A model generated the notes under the pieces. That model was not told where the DNA came from, did no database searches, and saw nothing but the letters and a program-made list of their open reading frames with translations. From an uncultured Ectothiorhodospiraceae bacterium (GTDB lineage: Bacteria; Pseudomonadota; Gammaproteobacteria; Nitrococcales; Nitrococcaceae), in the NCBI GenBank assembly GCA_913055565.1, contig CAJXKP010000014.1:1-62067 (forward strand): a stretch of 62,067 bases of DNA. Reading direction: 5' to 3'. Both the position numbers and the translations under genes were made by a program. Positions 33,671 through 41,796 of this stretch are shown here, one piece after another. Within the stretch, counting starts at the first letter, position 1. The number at the start of each line of letters is the position of its first letter.

Positions 33671-34384
33671 TCACTTGATAATCCGCACTTCGCCCGGGTG
33701 CTTGACCCGGTAGAGCCGCGCCGGGCGATGGCTGCCCGCGCGATAGGTTTCGTCCGTTGCCTCGATGCAGCCCAGTGAGCACACCCACTTGCGGAAATTC
33801 CGCTTATCCAGCGCCTCGCCCATGATGCTTTCGTAAACCGATTGGAGCTGACTGAGGGTAAAGCGCTGGGGCATGAGCTGCAGTGCGATCGTGGAATACG
33901 CCAGCTTGGCAACCAGCCGCTGGCGCGCCATGCCGATGATCGTTGCATGATCGAAACCCAGCGGCGCCAGCGTGTCCACACTGTGCCAGGCCGTGCCGTG
34001 GGCCTCGCCCGCCAGCGGCGCGGCGCGATTCCAAGGCATCAGGGCGAAGAAGCCGATGCTGACCACACGGCCCCGCGGATCGCGATCCGGCCGGCCAAAG
34101 GTGTAGAGCTGCTCCGCATAGAGGCCGTGGACACCGATCTTGTCGGCCAGCACGCGCTCGGCACCGGCCTCCGGGCTCTCATGATCGCTGAGGAAACCAC
34201 CCGGCAGCGTCCAGTAGCCCGCAAAGGGCGCCTCATGGCGACGCCGCAGGAGCACGGCCAGGCCACGCTCGGTGACCGTAAAGATCACCATATCCACGGC
34301 GATGGCCACCAGCGGCGCCGGCTCGGCGCCCGGCCCGAGATGCACCGCCGCTCCAGCGGCCTGGGTTGGTTCCGCTTGTGTCAT
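33671..34384 (-). CDS. nrtR: NrtR-family NAD-biosynthesis repressor
   Basis: A 237-residue Nudix-related transcriptional repressor. The N-terminal Nudix-like domain has [28 protein letters not shown], in which the catalytic REUxEE residues are changed, so it should sense ADP-ribose or a related NAD metabolite and not hydrolyse it. The C-terminal half, from [20 protein letters not shown], is a winged helix. It is the first gene of an operon with nadA, and a good inverted repeat lies 11 bases before its start, which fits autoregulation. Confidence 0.88.
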   Translation of the reverse strand: MTQAEPTQAAGAAVHLGPGAEPAPLVAIAVDMVIFTVTERGLAVLLRRRHEAPFAGYWTLPGGFLSDHESPEAGAERVLADKIGVHGLYAEQLYTFGRPDRDPRGRVVSIGFFALMPWNRAAPLAGEAHGTAWHSVDTLAPLGFDHATIIGMARQRLVAKLAYSTIALQLMPQRFTLSQLQSVYESIMGEALDKRNFRKWVCSLGCIEATDETYRAGSHRPARLYRVKHPGEVRIIK

Positions 34385-34394
34385 GGGTCTAACT

Positions 34395-34413
34395 TAGTGT
34401 CGCATTCACACTA
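34395..34413. promoter_or_regulatory. Putative NrtR operator
   Basis: TAGTGT and ACACTA form a perfect inverted repeat around a seven-base spacer (19 bp in all) immediately upstream of nrtR-nadA. The half-sites resemble known NrtR boxes. A lone ACACTAA half-site near 34483 may be a second weak contact. Confidence 0.65.
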
Positions 34414-34618
34414 TGTCAACCAGGCTCCATCGTCGCCATCTTCGGGCGGCCACAGGCCTTACTTATTCATGTATTAAGGACACACTAAAACAAACCATCG
34501 TTCCCGGCGACTACCACCCTGCTGACGGCTCCATCGCCGACTTACTACTGCTAGGCTTGGTGATCCGGGCCCACCCTATCCCCCGACAAACGGCCAACGA
34601 CGAGGCAGGGATCCAATA

Positions 34619-35875
34619 ATGACTAAGACCACGAGCCCGCGGCATCAGATCGTTATCGTCGGCGGCGGAACAGCAGGCACGAGCGTCGCCGCGTCGCTAC
34701 GGCGGCGTCAGCCGGCCCTGGACATCGCCGTCATCGAGCCCAGCGAGAGCCACTACTACCAGCCGGCATTCACGCTGGTCGGCGGCGGCACCATGAGCCT
34801 GGATGAGACGGCACGCCCCCAGCAGGAGACACTGCCGGAGGGCATCAGCTGGATCCAGCAAGCGGTAGCGGCCTTCGACCCCAAGAGCAACTGCCTCACC
34901 CTGGACGATGGGCGATCACTCGCCTACGACATCCTCGTCGTAGCCGCCGGCATCCAGCTCAACTGGGACCAGATCGAGGGCCTGACCGAGGCCCTCGGCC
35001 ACAATGGCGTCTGCAGCAACTACAGCCCCGATTACGCGCCCTACACCTGGGAGTGCCTGCGTCACTTCCGCGGCGGCAACGCGATCTTCACCCAGCCGGC
35101 ACCGCCGCTCAAATGCGCGGGCGCTCCCCAGAAGATCGCCTACCTGGCCGCCGACCATGCCCGACGCAACGGCGTACTGAGCGACTCGACTTTTCATCTC
35201 TACAGCGGCGCCGGGGCGCTATTCAGTGTCCCGGACTTCGTGCCCTATCTCGAAGAGGTGGCGCAGCGCTACGGCATCGGCATCCATTTGAGCCACCACC
35301 TGTTGAGCGTGGACGGCAACCAGCGCATCGCCCGTTTCCAGAATACCGATCCGGCCGGCAACCAAGACGAGATCGAACAGCCCTTCGACCTACTGCACGT
35401 AACGCCGCCGCAGACGGCGCCGGATTTCATCCGATCCAGCCCGCTCGCCACCAGTGAGGGCTGGGTCGATGTCCACCGCAACACGACGCAGCACAATCAC
35501 TATCCGAATGTCTTCGCCCTGGGCGATGCGAGCTCGCTACCGACCTCGAAGACGGCCGCCGCCGTTCGCAAGCAGGCCCCGGTAACCGTGACCAATATCC
35601 TCGCGCATCTCGCCGGCCGCGAGCTGGCCGCAAGCTACGACGGCTACACCTCCTGTCCCCTGATAACGGCCTACGGCAAGGTCATACTGGCGGAGTTCAT
35701 CTACGACGGCGTGGTCACACCGACGCTGCCGCTGAACCCCTTCAAGGAATCGCGCTTCTACTGGTGGGTTAAAACAACGGCCCTGCCGGCTTTCTACTGG
35801 CGCGGCATGCTGCGGGGCTACGAGCCGGACATCGTACACAAGCCCCGGCCGAGCAAGGCCTCAGCATCGGCCTAA
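34619..35875 (+). CDS. sqr: Sulfide:quinone oxidoreductase, type II-like
   Basis: A 418-residue FAD-dependent membrane-associated reductase. The FAD-binding dinucleotide fold is IVIVGGGTAGTS (11-22) and a second glycine/ADGD-type block is ALGDASSLPTSK. PPLKCAGAPQKI carries the cysteine used in SQR catalysis, and NGVCSNYS and TSCPLITAYGK add two further cysteines. The KCAGAPQKI block is typical of the type II (SQOR-like) branch, which oxidises sulfide to polysulfide and passes electrons to quinone. No other sulfur gene is adjacent. It converges with nsrR across a shared terminator hairpin. Confidence 0.88.
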   Translation: MTKTTSPRHQIVIVGGGTAGTSVAASLRRRQPALDIAVIEPSESHYYQPAFTLVGGGTMSLDETARPQQETLPEGISWIQQAVAAFDPKSNCLTLDDGRSLAYDILVVAAGIQLNWDQIEGLTEALGHNGVCSNYSPDYAPYTWECLRHFRGGNAIFTQPAPPLKCAGAPQKIAYLAADHARRNGVLSDSTFHLYSGAGALFSVPDFVPYLEEVAQRYGIGIHLSHHLLSVDGNQRIARFQNTDPAGNQDEIEQPFDLLHVTPPQTAPDFIRSSPLATSEGWVDVHRNTTQHNHYPNVFALGDASSLPTSKTAAAVRKQAPVTVTNILAHLAGRELAASYDGYTSCPLITAYGKVILAEFIYDGVVTPTLPLNPFKESRFYWWVKTTALPAFYWRGMLRGYEPDIVHKPRPSKASASA

Positions 35876-35877
35876 CA

Positions 35878-35895
35878 AAGGGCGGGGACGCCCTT
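35878..35895. terminator. Bidirectional terminator-like hairpin
   Basis: AAGGGCG and CGCCCTT form a perfect 7-bp stem with a GGGA loop between the convergent sqr and nsrR genes, overlapping the nsrR stop codon. A-rich on the left and T on the right side, so it could act on both strands, though the T-tract is short. Confidence 0.55.
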
Positions 35896-36328
35896 ACGAA
35901 CAGGGCGCGAGGGTCGTCAGCCGCGCGGCTGTCGCGCGATCACCGATGATATCGGCCAGGGTGTAGCTGCTGAGCTGGGCCATAAAGGCCTGGCGCGCGC
36001 TCTCCAGGGCACACTTGAGCGCACAAGCGCCCGCGAGCACGCAGGGTTGGCGCTCGCAGTCCATGATGCTGAGTGAGTCTTCGAGCGCTCCCACCACATC
36101 GCCGATGCGGATGGCATCGGCGCGGTCGGCGAGCTCCAAGCCACCGCTGCGGCCCTTGCTCGTGAGCAGGAAACCCCGGCGCGAGAGCCGATGGACCACC
36201 TTGCGCAGATGCTCCATGGAGATGCCGTAGGCCGTGGCGATCTCACGCATGGTCACGCGGCGCTCGTCATGGACCGCCGCGTACATAAGGACACGCAACC
36301 CGTAATCCGTGTGCTGGGTTAACTCCAT
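35894..36328 (-). CDS. nsrR: NsrR-type Rrf2 nitric-oxide-sensing repressor
   Basis: A 144-residue Rrf2-family regulator with an N-terminal winged helix (MELTQHTDYGLRVLMYAA). The iron-sulfur cysteines are Cys91, Cys96 and Cys102 (C-x4-C-x5-C), the same spacing and numbering as in E. coli NsrR. It binds a nitric-oxide-sensitive [Fe-S] cluster and represses NO-detoxification genes. ATG 36328 gives the family length; the frame to 36424 adds 32 residues without homology. No hmp or other typical NO target is next to it. Confidence 0.85.
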   Translation of the reverse strand: MELTQHTDYGLRVLMYAAVHDERRVTMREIATAYGISMEHLRKVVHRLSRRGFLLTSKGRSGGLELADRADAIRIGDVVGALEDSLSIMDCERQPCVLAGACALKCALESARQAFMAQLSSYTLADIIGDRATAARLTTLAPCS

Positions 36329-36473
36329 GACTATGCCCCCCGGGGCTCGCCGCGCCGCGTCGGAGTTCGATGCCGCACGGCCGACAGCCTCATTGGTGCC
36401 GGTTACCATGCGAATCCAACGCATTCCTATCAGTTTATTATGCCATTAACGGGCACCATTGCCCAGCGCCTTC

Positions 36474-36657
36474 CCTCGCATCCAGCAATTCTCATTTTGG
36501 CCTTCGAGGTGGTCGCGTTACCCCCTGCCGAGGGCGTCTGCGGCCAGGGAAGGCCGCCGTGGAGCCTCCAGGGAGGGTTTATGGCGTCCCTCGGCAGGGG
36601 GTAACGCGACCACGCGCCCTCCTGGGGATTACATAATTAGAATTGCTGCCTCGCATC
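36474..36657. mobile_element. MITE-like element, copy 2, with 9-bp target duplication
   Basis: The element itself is 36483-36648 (166 bp). It starts CAGCAATTCT and ends AGAATTGCTG, a perfect 10-bp terminal inverted repeat. The flanks are identical 9-mers CCTCGCATC at 36474-36482 and 36649-36657, a target-site duplication. Inside, the 26-base arms 36509-36534 and 36588-36613 are perfectly complementary, so a transcript would form a very stable hairpin. No coding capacity. It sits in the 402-base gap between nsrR and the small gene at 36731; the rest of that gap shows nothing else. Confidence 0.88.
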
Positions 36658-36730
36658 GCCCACGCCATCCGCTTCGTTTACAATCCGTGGCCAAGAGCCC
36701 CGCCGGGGCCCCGACGCAACGAGAGACGAC

Positions 36731-36964
36731 ATGGCCGATAACCAAGCCTACGAAGTTAGCGAAGAAGACCTGGTACTGGTCCTGATACAGATGGGCAAAT
36801 CCGCAAGCGAGACCGTGGTCAACCACGTCTTCGAGCAGCTCGACACCCAGGCCATCCAGCAGGCCGCCAGCCAGGGCAAGGACGCCGACGAGCGCGACGA
36901 CTACGCCAATCAAGAGATCGCCGCCCAGATCAAGCGCATGGACGACCTACCCGCCGACGACTAA
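36731..36964 (+). CDS. Small acidic hypothetical protein (77 residues)
   Basis: A short, soluble, strongly acidic protein (MADNQAYEVSEEDLVLVL at the start, MDDLPADD at the end). The start follows a GAGAGACGAC ribosome-binding region. It is mostly helical by composition, with no membrane segment or known motif. The right end of the MITE lies about 80 bases upstream. Function unknown. Confidence 0.65.
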   Translation: MADNQAYEVSEEDLVLVLIQMGKSASETVVNHVFEQLDTQAIQQAASQGKDADERDDYANQEIAAQIKRMDDLPADD

Positions 36965-37069
36965 GCCGCGTACCAGCTAGGCACGCCGTATCGCGCTGCA
37001 CCCGACGGTCAACAAAAAAAGCCGGGGCGAACGCCAGCGATCGAGGAGAGTTCGATACAAGGCGGTTCG

Positions 37070-37426
37070 CTACCAGGCCATAACCTGCCACCTAGAGGTG
37101 CGGCCAACGCCGCCGCCTGAGGCGATGGCCGCTGGCTCGCTGACTGCTCTAGCATGTTCACGCGTTGCCGGCGGTAACGGCGTCAACGACAGGACCAATC
37201 CATCGGCCGCGTCGTGCCTGGCCGCTAGTTGCGCCTCGCGGCGACTGGGCGGCAGGGTCTCCACGGCCTCGGAGCTGGCATTGGCCCCGGCAGGCAGCGT
37301 TGGTAAATCGATGTCATCGTTATCGGCGAATGCCGTGTCCTGGTGGTTGTGGGACTCCATCGCTGGCGCCGATCCGATCCAGACCAAAGCGACCAGCATC
37401 ACGGTTAGGTTTCGGAGACCTCTCAT
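37070..37426 (-). CDS. Small secreted hypothetical protein
   Basis: A 118-residue protein with a clear signal peptide: MRGLRNLTVMLVALVWIGSA followed by PAMES, cleavable near residue 22. The mature part is Ala/Pro-rich without known motifs. GGGAGG lies nine bases before the ATG. Neighbouring genes give no hint of its role. Confidence 0.6.
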   Translation of the reverse strand: MRGLRNLTVMLVALVWIGSAPAMESHNHQDTAFADNDDIDLPTLPAGANASSEAVETLPPSRREAQLAARHDAADGLVLSLTPLPPATREHARAVSEPAAIASGGGVGRTSRWQVMAW

Positions 37427-37712
37427 GGCGATCTGCCTCCCGGCGCCTCGCGCCGTCTGCTCAAGCTACGAGGCCAGGATGCCGTGCGGGCACGGGAGCG
37501 CCTATTCGTTGTAACCCTAATAGGGGTAGTCCGTACGCGGTTACGCGCACGGCCGTGATTGGTGATTAGGTCGCCGAGGATTGGGCGGGGGATGTCGGAA
37601 CTCGAGGCCAGAGCCGATAGGCCAAACACCGTTGTGATGGCGTCATGCCGGGCGTTTCGTTAACTATGGGGCCAGCACGAGCTCGGGCGTGCCATTGATG
37701 GCGAGTACGCAC
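37427..37712. other. Intergenic region, no gene recognised
   Basis: Together with the terminator that follows, this forms a 347-base gap between two minus-strand genes. It should hold the promoter of the small secreted protein. I see no open frame with good support. Confidence 0.4.
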
Positions 37713-37772
37713 AAAAAACCCCGCCGATCCCGTGCTGGGAAGGGCGGGTCGGTAAACGACCGCGGGGCGGGG
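37713..37772 (-). terminator. Rho-independent terminator of the phasin gene
   Basis: Read on the minus strand, AAACCCCGCC and GGCGGGGTTTTTTG form a strong stem closed by a long loop and followed by a T-tract, directly after the phasin stop at 37774. A nested smaller hairpin (GGTCGGT...) may form in the loop. Confidence 0.7.
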
Positions 37773-37773
37773 T

Positions 37774-38271
37774 TTACTGGGCGGCAGCCTCACTGCTGGA
37801 GGCCTGCTGGCTACTGTTGCCGCTGCTCTTGGTACTGGCGCCGCTGGACTTCTTCTTGCTGCCCTTGCTGGTGCTGGTGCTGGCCGTGGCGGCCTCCTGC
37901 ACCTTCTCGACGCTCTCCTCAGCGGCCTTCTGCACCTGCGCGACGCTATCCTGCGTCACCTTCTGGGCGTTCTCGGCGAGGCTCTGGTTGGCCGCGGAGA
38001 CCTTCTCGGTCTCGTCTTTAACGCGCTCGCTGAGCTCCTTGGCGACCTCGGGCTGCTTGCTGAAGTACGCCTTCAGCCCCTCGGCGTCGCGCACCTCGAG
38101 CGCCGCGCGGGCGTTCTTGAAACTGATGTCGGAGAACGCCTTGGCCGCCTCTACCTGGATGCCGGCCAGGGCCTCCATGTGATCGGCCAACGCCGCGAAG
38201 TAGCTGCGCGCCGGGCTAAACACGGTATCCTCGAACTGATCGTTAACCTGCTTAATCATATCCTCGGCCAT
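37774..38271 (-). CDS. Phasin family protein
   Basis: A 165-residue polyhydroxyalkanoate-granule protein. The helical core (residues 1-110), with PARSYFAALADHMEALAGIQ then AKAFSDISFKNARAALEV and a long Ala/Glu/Lys coiled coil, is typical of phasins. A low-complexity Ser/Thr/Lys/Gln tail follows (residues 120-165), like the flexible C-termini of other phasins. No PHA synthase gene lies in the window. The gene is monocistronic, with its own terminator. The 252-base gap upstream before recC should hold its promoter. Confidence 0.9.
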   Translation of the reverse strand: MAEDMIKQVNDQFEDTVFSPARSYFAALADHMEALAGIQVEAAKAFSDISFKNARAALEVRDAEGLKAYFSKQPEVAKELSERVKDETEKVSAANQSLAENAQKVTQDSVAQVQKAAEESVEKVQEAATASTSTSKGSKKKSSGASTKSSGNSSQQASSSEAAAQ

Positions 38272-38523
38272 GTCAACAACTCCTTAGCTGTTCTGTGATT
38301 CGACCAAGGCTCGGCAACCTCCCGTGCCTTGTTGCGGTGCAATGTAGCAATGCCTCTGGTGCGGCGCAACATTCACATTGGCAATCATCCGATGAGCGGT
38401 ATCTTTTGCCCGATGATGAACCCAGTCACGCCCAACCCCGCGGCTAACGCCCAATCCCATCTCAGAGCTACCGATGAGCGCTGCCCTGTGGCACCGTGAC
38501 GAACGAGCACTAGCGGGGCCCGC

Positions 38524-41500
38524 ATGTTCCATCTCTATCAGCACCCCGATCTGGGAGCCCTCGCGAGCGTCCTGTCGGTCCTGCGGGAGCGTTCGTCATC
38601 GGCTACGCCCCTGACCCCCGACACCGTCATCGTGCCGAACCGGGGAACAGCGCGCTGGCTCCAGGCATCGCTGGCCAGTGACGACGGCATCGCCGCCAAT
38701 CTGGCCATGCCCGTACCCGGGCGCTTCGTCTGGCAGATGCTGCGGGACACATTGCCCGGCGAGCCCGACAGCACCGACTTCGCCCGCGAGCGCCTGGTCT
38801 GGCACCTCTACGCCCTGCTGCCGGGCCTGAGTGTGCCCGCCGTGCAGCGTTACCTGGCCAGTGAGCCGCGTGAGCGCCATCGCTATCAACTAGCGGCCGA
38901 GCTGGCGAACGTCTTCGACGCCTACCTCATCCATCGGCGGGATGTGCTGGCGGCCTGGGAGGCCGGCCGGGAGTCGAGCGAGCCGCCGGCGGACTGGCAG
39001 GCCCCGATCTGGCGCGCCCTGGTGGCGCGGCTGGACACGCGCCACCGGGCGGCTCTGATGAGCGAGTTCCTGCAGGCCGCCCAGGCGAACCGACTGGACA
39101 CCACGCAGGCCCCCGACCCGATCTATGCCATCGCCCTCGTCGATCTACCGCCGGATTATCTACGCCTGCTCTACGCCCTCGGGCAGTACGTCGACGTCCA
39201 TTTCCTGCTGCCGAACCCATCGGCGGCCTACTGGGGCGATGCCGCCCGCCGCCCCGTTGCCGCTCACGCAACCGCCGACGATGCCCCGGCCCACCCGCTG
39301 CTGGCCTCGTTCGGCCGCACCGGGCGGGATCTGTTGCGCGTGCTCTACAGCGACGAGTTCGCGGCCATCCACGAGCCCGACCTGGGTGCGGCGCTGGCCC
39401 CCCAGCCGCCCGGTGAGTCGTGCCTGCTGCATCGGATGCAATCGGCCGTCATCCAGGAGGAGCCGCCCGATGGACAAGACATCGATCCCGCGGCCGATAC
39501 CTCCGTCCAGATCCACGCCTGCCACGGACCCTGGCGTGAGATGCAGGTCCTCCAGGACCGCCTGCTGGACCTACTGAGCCGCTGGCCGGATCTGGAGCCC
39601 CGCGACATCCTGGTGCTGCTGCCCGATGTGGCCGGGTACGCGCCCGCTATCCATAGCGTTTTCGGGGCCGCCAGGGGGTCCCATCATCTGCCCTACCGGG
39701 TCACCAACGTCCCGCGACGGGACACGCATCCCATCGCCCAGACCTTCCAGCAGCTCATGGAGCTGCCCCTGTCGCGCTGGACGGCGAGCGAGGTGCTGGC
39801 CCTGGCCGGTGTGCCAGCGGTGCGCCGGGCCTTCGGCCTGGACGATGCCGACCTGGAGCAGCTCCATGCCTGGATCCCGGCGGCGGGGGTGCGCTGGGGC
39901 CTGGACGCCGCGGATCGCGCTCGCCAGGGCGCGGCCGCCTTCGGCCAGAACAGCTGGCAATTCGGGCTCGACCGGCTGCTGCTCGGGCTCAGCCAGAGCG
40001 ACGACACGGCGCTGGTCGATGGGGTCGCCCCCTGGAACGATCTGGAGGGCGGCCCGGCCGCGGCCGTCGGACGCCTCTGGTCGCTGGTGGTCCGGCTGTG
40101 CCACTGGCGAGACCGGCTCACCGAGCCCGCCGACGCCGCCACCTGGCAGAACCGGCTCAATGCCATGGCCGACGAGCTGTTCGCGCTCGACCCCGACGAC
40201 CCCGCCGAGGCGGCGGCGCTATCGACGGTGCACGAGGCCGTGTCGGTCCTGGCGGGCGCGGCGGCCTCCATGGTGGACGAGACCCTCTCCTGGGAGGCCG
40301 TTCGCGAGGCCCTACTGGGCGCCCTGGGCGGCAGCGGTCAGCGCCAGCCGCTGGTCTCCGGCGGCATCACCTTTGCCGGCCTGGAACCGTTGCGCGGCGT
40401 GCCGTTCGAGGTCATCGCCATGGTCGGCATGGACGACGGCGTCTTCCCGCGCCAGGACGGCCAGCGCGAATTCAGCCTGCTGCAAAAGCACCCGCGCACC
40501 GGCGACCCCAGCGTGCGCGACACCGAGCGCCTGACCTTCCTGCAGGCGCTGATGGGCGCCCGGCGTTGCTTCTATGTGAGCTACACCGGCCGCAACCGCA
40601 TCGATGGCGAAGCACTCAAGCCCTCGCCGGCGGTGGGCGAGCTGCTGGACTACCTCCACGCCTGGCACTTCCCCGCATGGGCCCATCAGGACGTCGTCGC
40701 GGCGATGCTGACCGAGCAGCCCATGCACCCCTTCAGCCCGGCCTATTTTCGCGGCGATGAGCGACTTTTTACCTTCACCGGCGAGTGGCTAACCGCCGCC
40801 CGGGCCCAATGCCGCGCGCGTCAGCCGCCAGAACCATGGCTCGACGATGGCCGCCTGGCCGTGGCGGACCAGGCGCCGGTCGATCTGGGGGCGCTGACCG
40901 CCTTCGTGCGCCACCCGGCGCAGTGGTTCTTTCGCGAGTGCCTGGGCCTACCGCTCGACGACGCCGATGAGCAGCCGCCGGATGAGGAGCCCCGCGCGCT
41001 CGACAATCTGGGCATGCACGCCCTGCGGGAGCGGCTGTTCGAGCAGGCGCGCCGCACCGGCATGAGCGAGCTTCCGGCGCAGCCCGATCCCCTGGAACGG
41101 GCGCGCGGCCACCTGCCGCCGACACCGCTGGGCCAGCGCGAATACGCCGAGGCCGCGGCCACCATCAATGCGGTCCTGCCCAGTTACTGGGCCCGCCTGA
41201 CCGATACCACAAGCCTGAGCCTGGACTTCCGGCTCGATGACGGCACGCGGGTCATGGGGCGCGTAGCGGACGTGGCCGACGATGCCCTGCATCGGTTGCG
41301 CCCTGGCCCCCTACGCGCCAAGCAGCTCCTGCCCTGGTGGCTGGCCTACCTAGCCGTCGCCGCCAGCGGGCGCGAGCTGGCCCTCGAGGTCATCGGCACC
41401 CACCGCGGCGAGCTGGATTATCGCCGTGCCGCGCTCACGCCCGATCAGGCCCGGGCCCATCTCGGTGAGGCCATCGCCTGGTTCCGCGCGGGCCAGGCGC

Positions 41501-41796
41501 GGCCGCTGCTGTTCGAGCCCTATCTCGCGGAGCACTACCTCGACCAGCGCGCCAAGACCGATCGCAAAACGGGCGCTGCGACAACCCCGGACGAAGCGCT
41601 GCGCAGCACCAACGGCTGGCTGACCAATCAGTGGCACCCGCCCCATGCCGTCAACGACCCCTGGCTCCGGCCATTGTTCGCCCCTGGCAATAGCCCCCTG
41701 GGCGCCACCCGGGACGAGAGCACCCTGGCGCATATGGCGGAGGCCGTGCTGATGCCACTGCGGGACAGCCTCCAGGCGCAGGAGCCGCCGGCATGA
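38524..41796 (+). CDS. recC: Exodeoxyribonuclease V subunit gamma RecC
   Basis: A 1090-residue RecC subunit. It forms the RecBCD helicase-nuclease with the next two genes, splitting DNA strands and scanning for Chi. N-terminal MFHLYQHPDLGALASVL and a region with PLRGVPFEVIAMVGMDDGVFPRQ resemble RecC. RecC has an inactive helicase-like fold, and indeed no proper Walker A is visible. It overlaps recB by four bases (ATGA). In E. coli a ptrA gene separates recC and recB; here it is absent. Confidence 0.93.
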   Translation: MFHLYQHPDLGALASVLSVLRERSSSATPLTPDTVIVPNRGTARWLQASLASDDGIAANLAMPVPGRFVWQMLRDTLPGEPDSTDFARERLVWHLYALLPGLSVPAVQRYLASEPRERHRYQLAAELANVFDAYLIHRRDVLAAWEAGRESSEPPADWQAPIWRALVARLDTRHRAALMSEFLQAAQANRLDTTQAPDPIYAIALVDLPPDYLRLLYALGQYVDVHFLLPNPSAAYWGDAARRPVAAHATADDAPAHPLLASFGRTGRDLLRVLYSDEFAAIHEPDLGAALAPQPPGESCLLHRMQSAVIQEEPPDGQDIDPAADTSVQIHACHGPWREMQVLQDRLLDLLSRWPDLEPRDILVLLPDVAGYAPAIHSVFGAARGSHHLPYRVTNVPRRDTHPIAQTFQQLMELPLSRWTASEVLALAGVPAVRRAFGLDDADLEQLHAWIPAAGVRWGLDAADRARQGAAAFGQNSWQFGLDRLLLGLSQSDDTALVDGVAPWNDLEGGPAAAVGRLWSLVVRLCHWRDRLTEPADAATWQNRLNAMADELFALDPDDPAEAAALSTVHEAVSVLAGAAASMVDETLSWEAVREALLGALGGSGQRQPLVSGGITFAGLEPLRGVPFEVIAMVGMDDGVFPRQDGQREFSLLQKHPRTGDPSVRDTERLTFLQALMGARRCFYVSYTGRNRIDGEALKPSPAVGELLDYLHAWHFPAWAHQDVVAAMLTEQPMHPFSPAYFRGDERLFTFTGEWLTAARAQCRARQPPEPWLDDGRLAVADQAPVDLGALTAFVRHPAQWFFRECLGLPLDDADEQPPDEEPRALDNLGMHALRERLFEQARRTGMSELPAQPDPLERARGHLPPTPLGQREYAEAAATINAVLPSYWARLTDTTSLSLDFRLDDGTRVMGRVADVADDALHRLRPGPLRAKQLLPWWLAYLAVAASGRELALEVIGTHRGELDYRRAALTPDQARAHLGEAIAWFRAGQARPLLFEPYLAEHYLDQRAKTDRKTGAATTPDEALRSTNGWLTNQWHPPHAVNDPWLRPLFAPGNSPLGATRDESTLAHMAEAVLMPLRDSLQAQEPPA

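Noticed and set aside
32662-33678. A 338-codon plus-strand open frame
   Set aside because: Antisense to nadA, whose cluster cysteines are all in place.
34413-34619. A 68-codon open frame that ends on the sqr start
   Set aside because: It begins at the last base of the NrtR operator, has no ribosome-binding site and no recognisable motif; more likely leader sequence.
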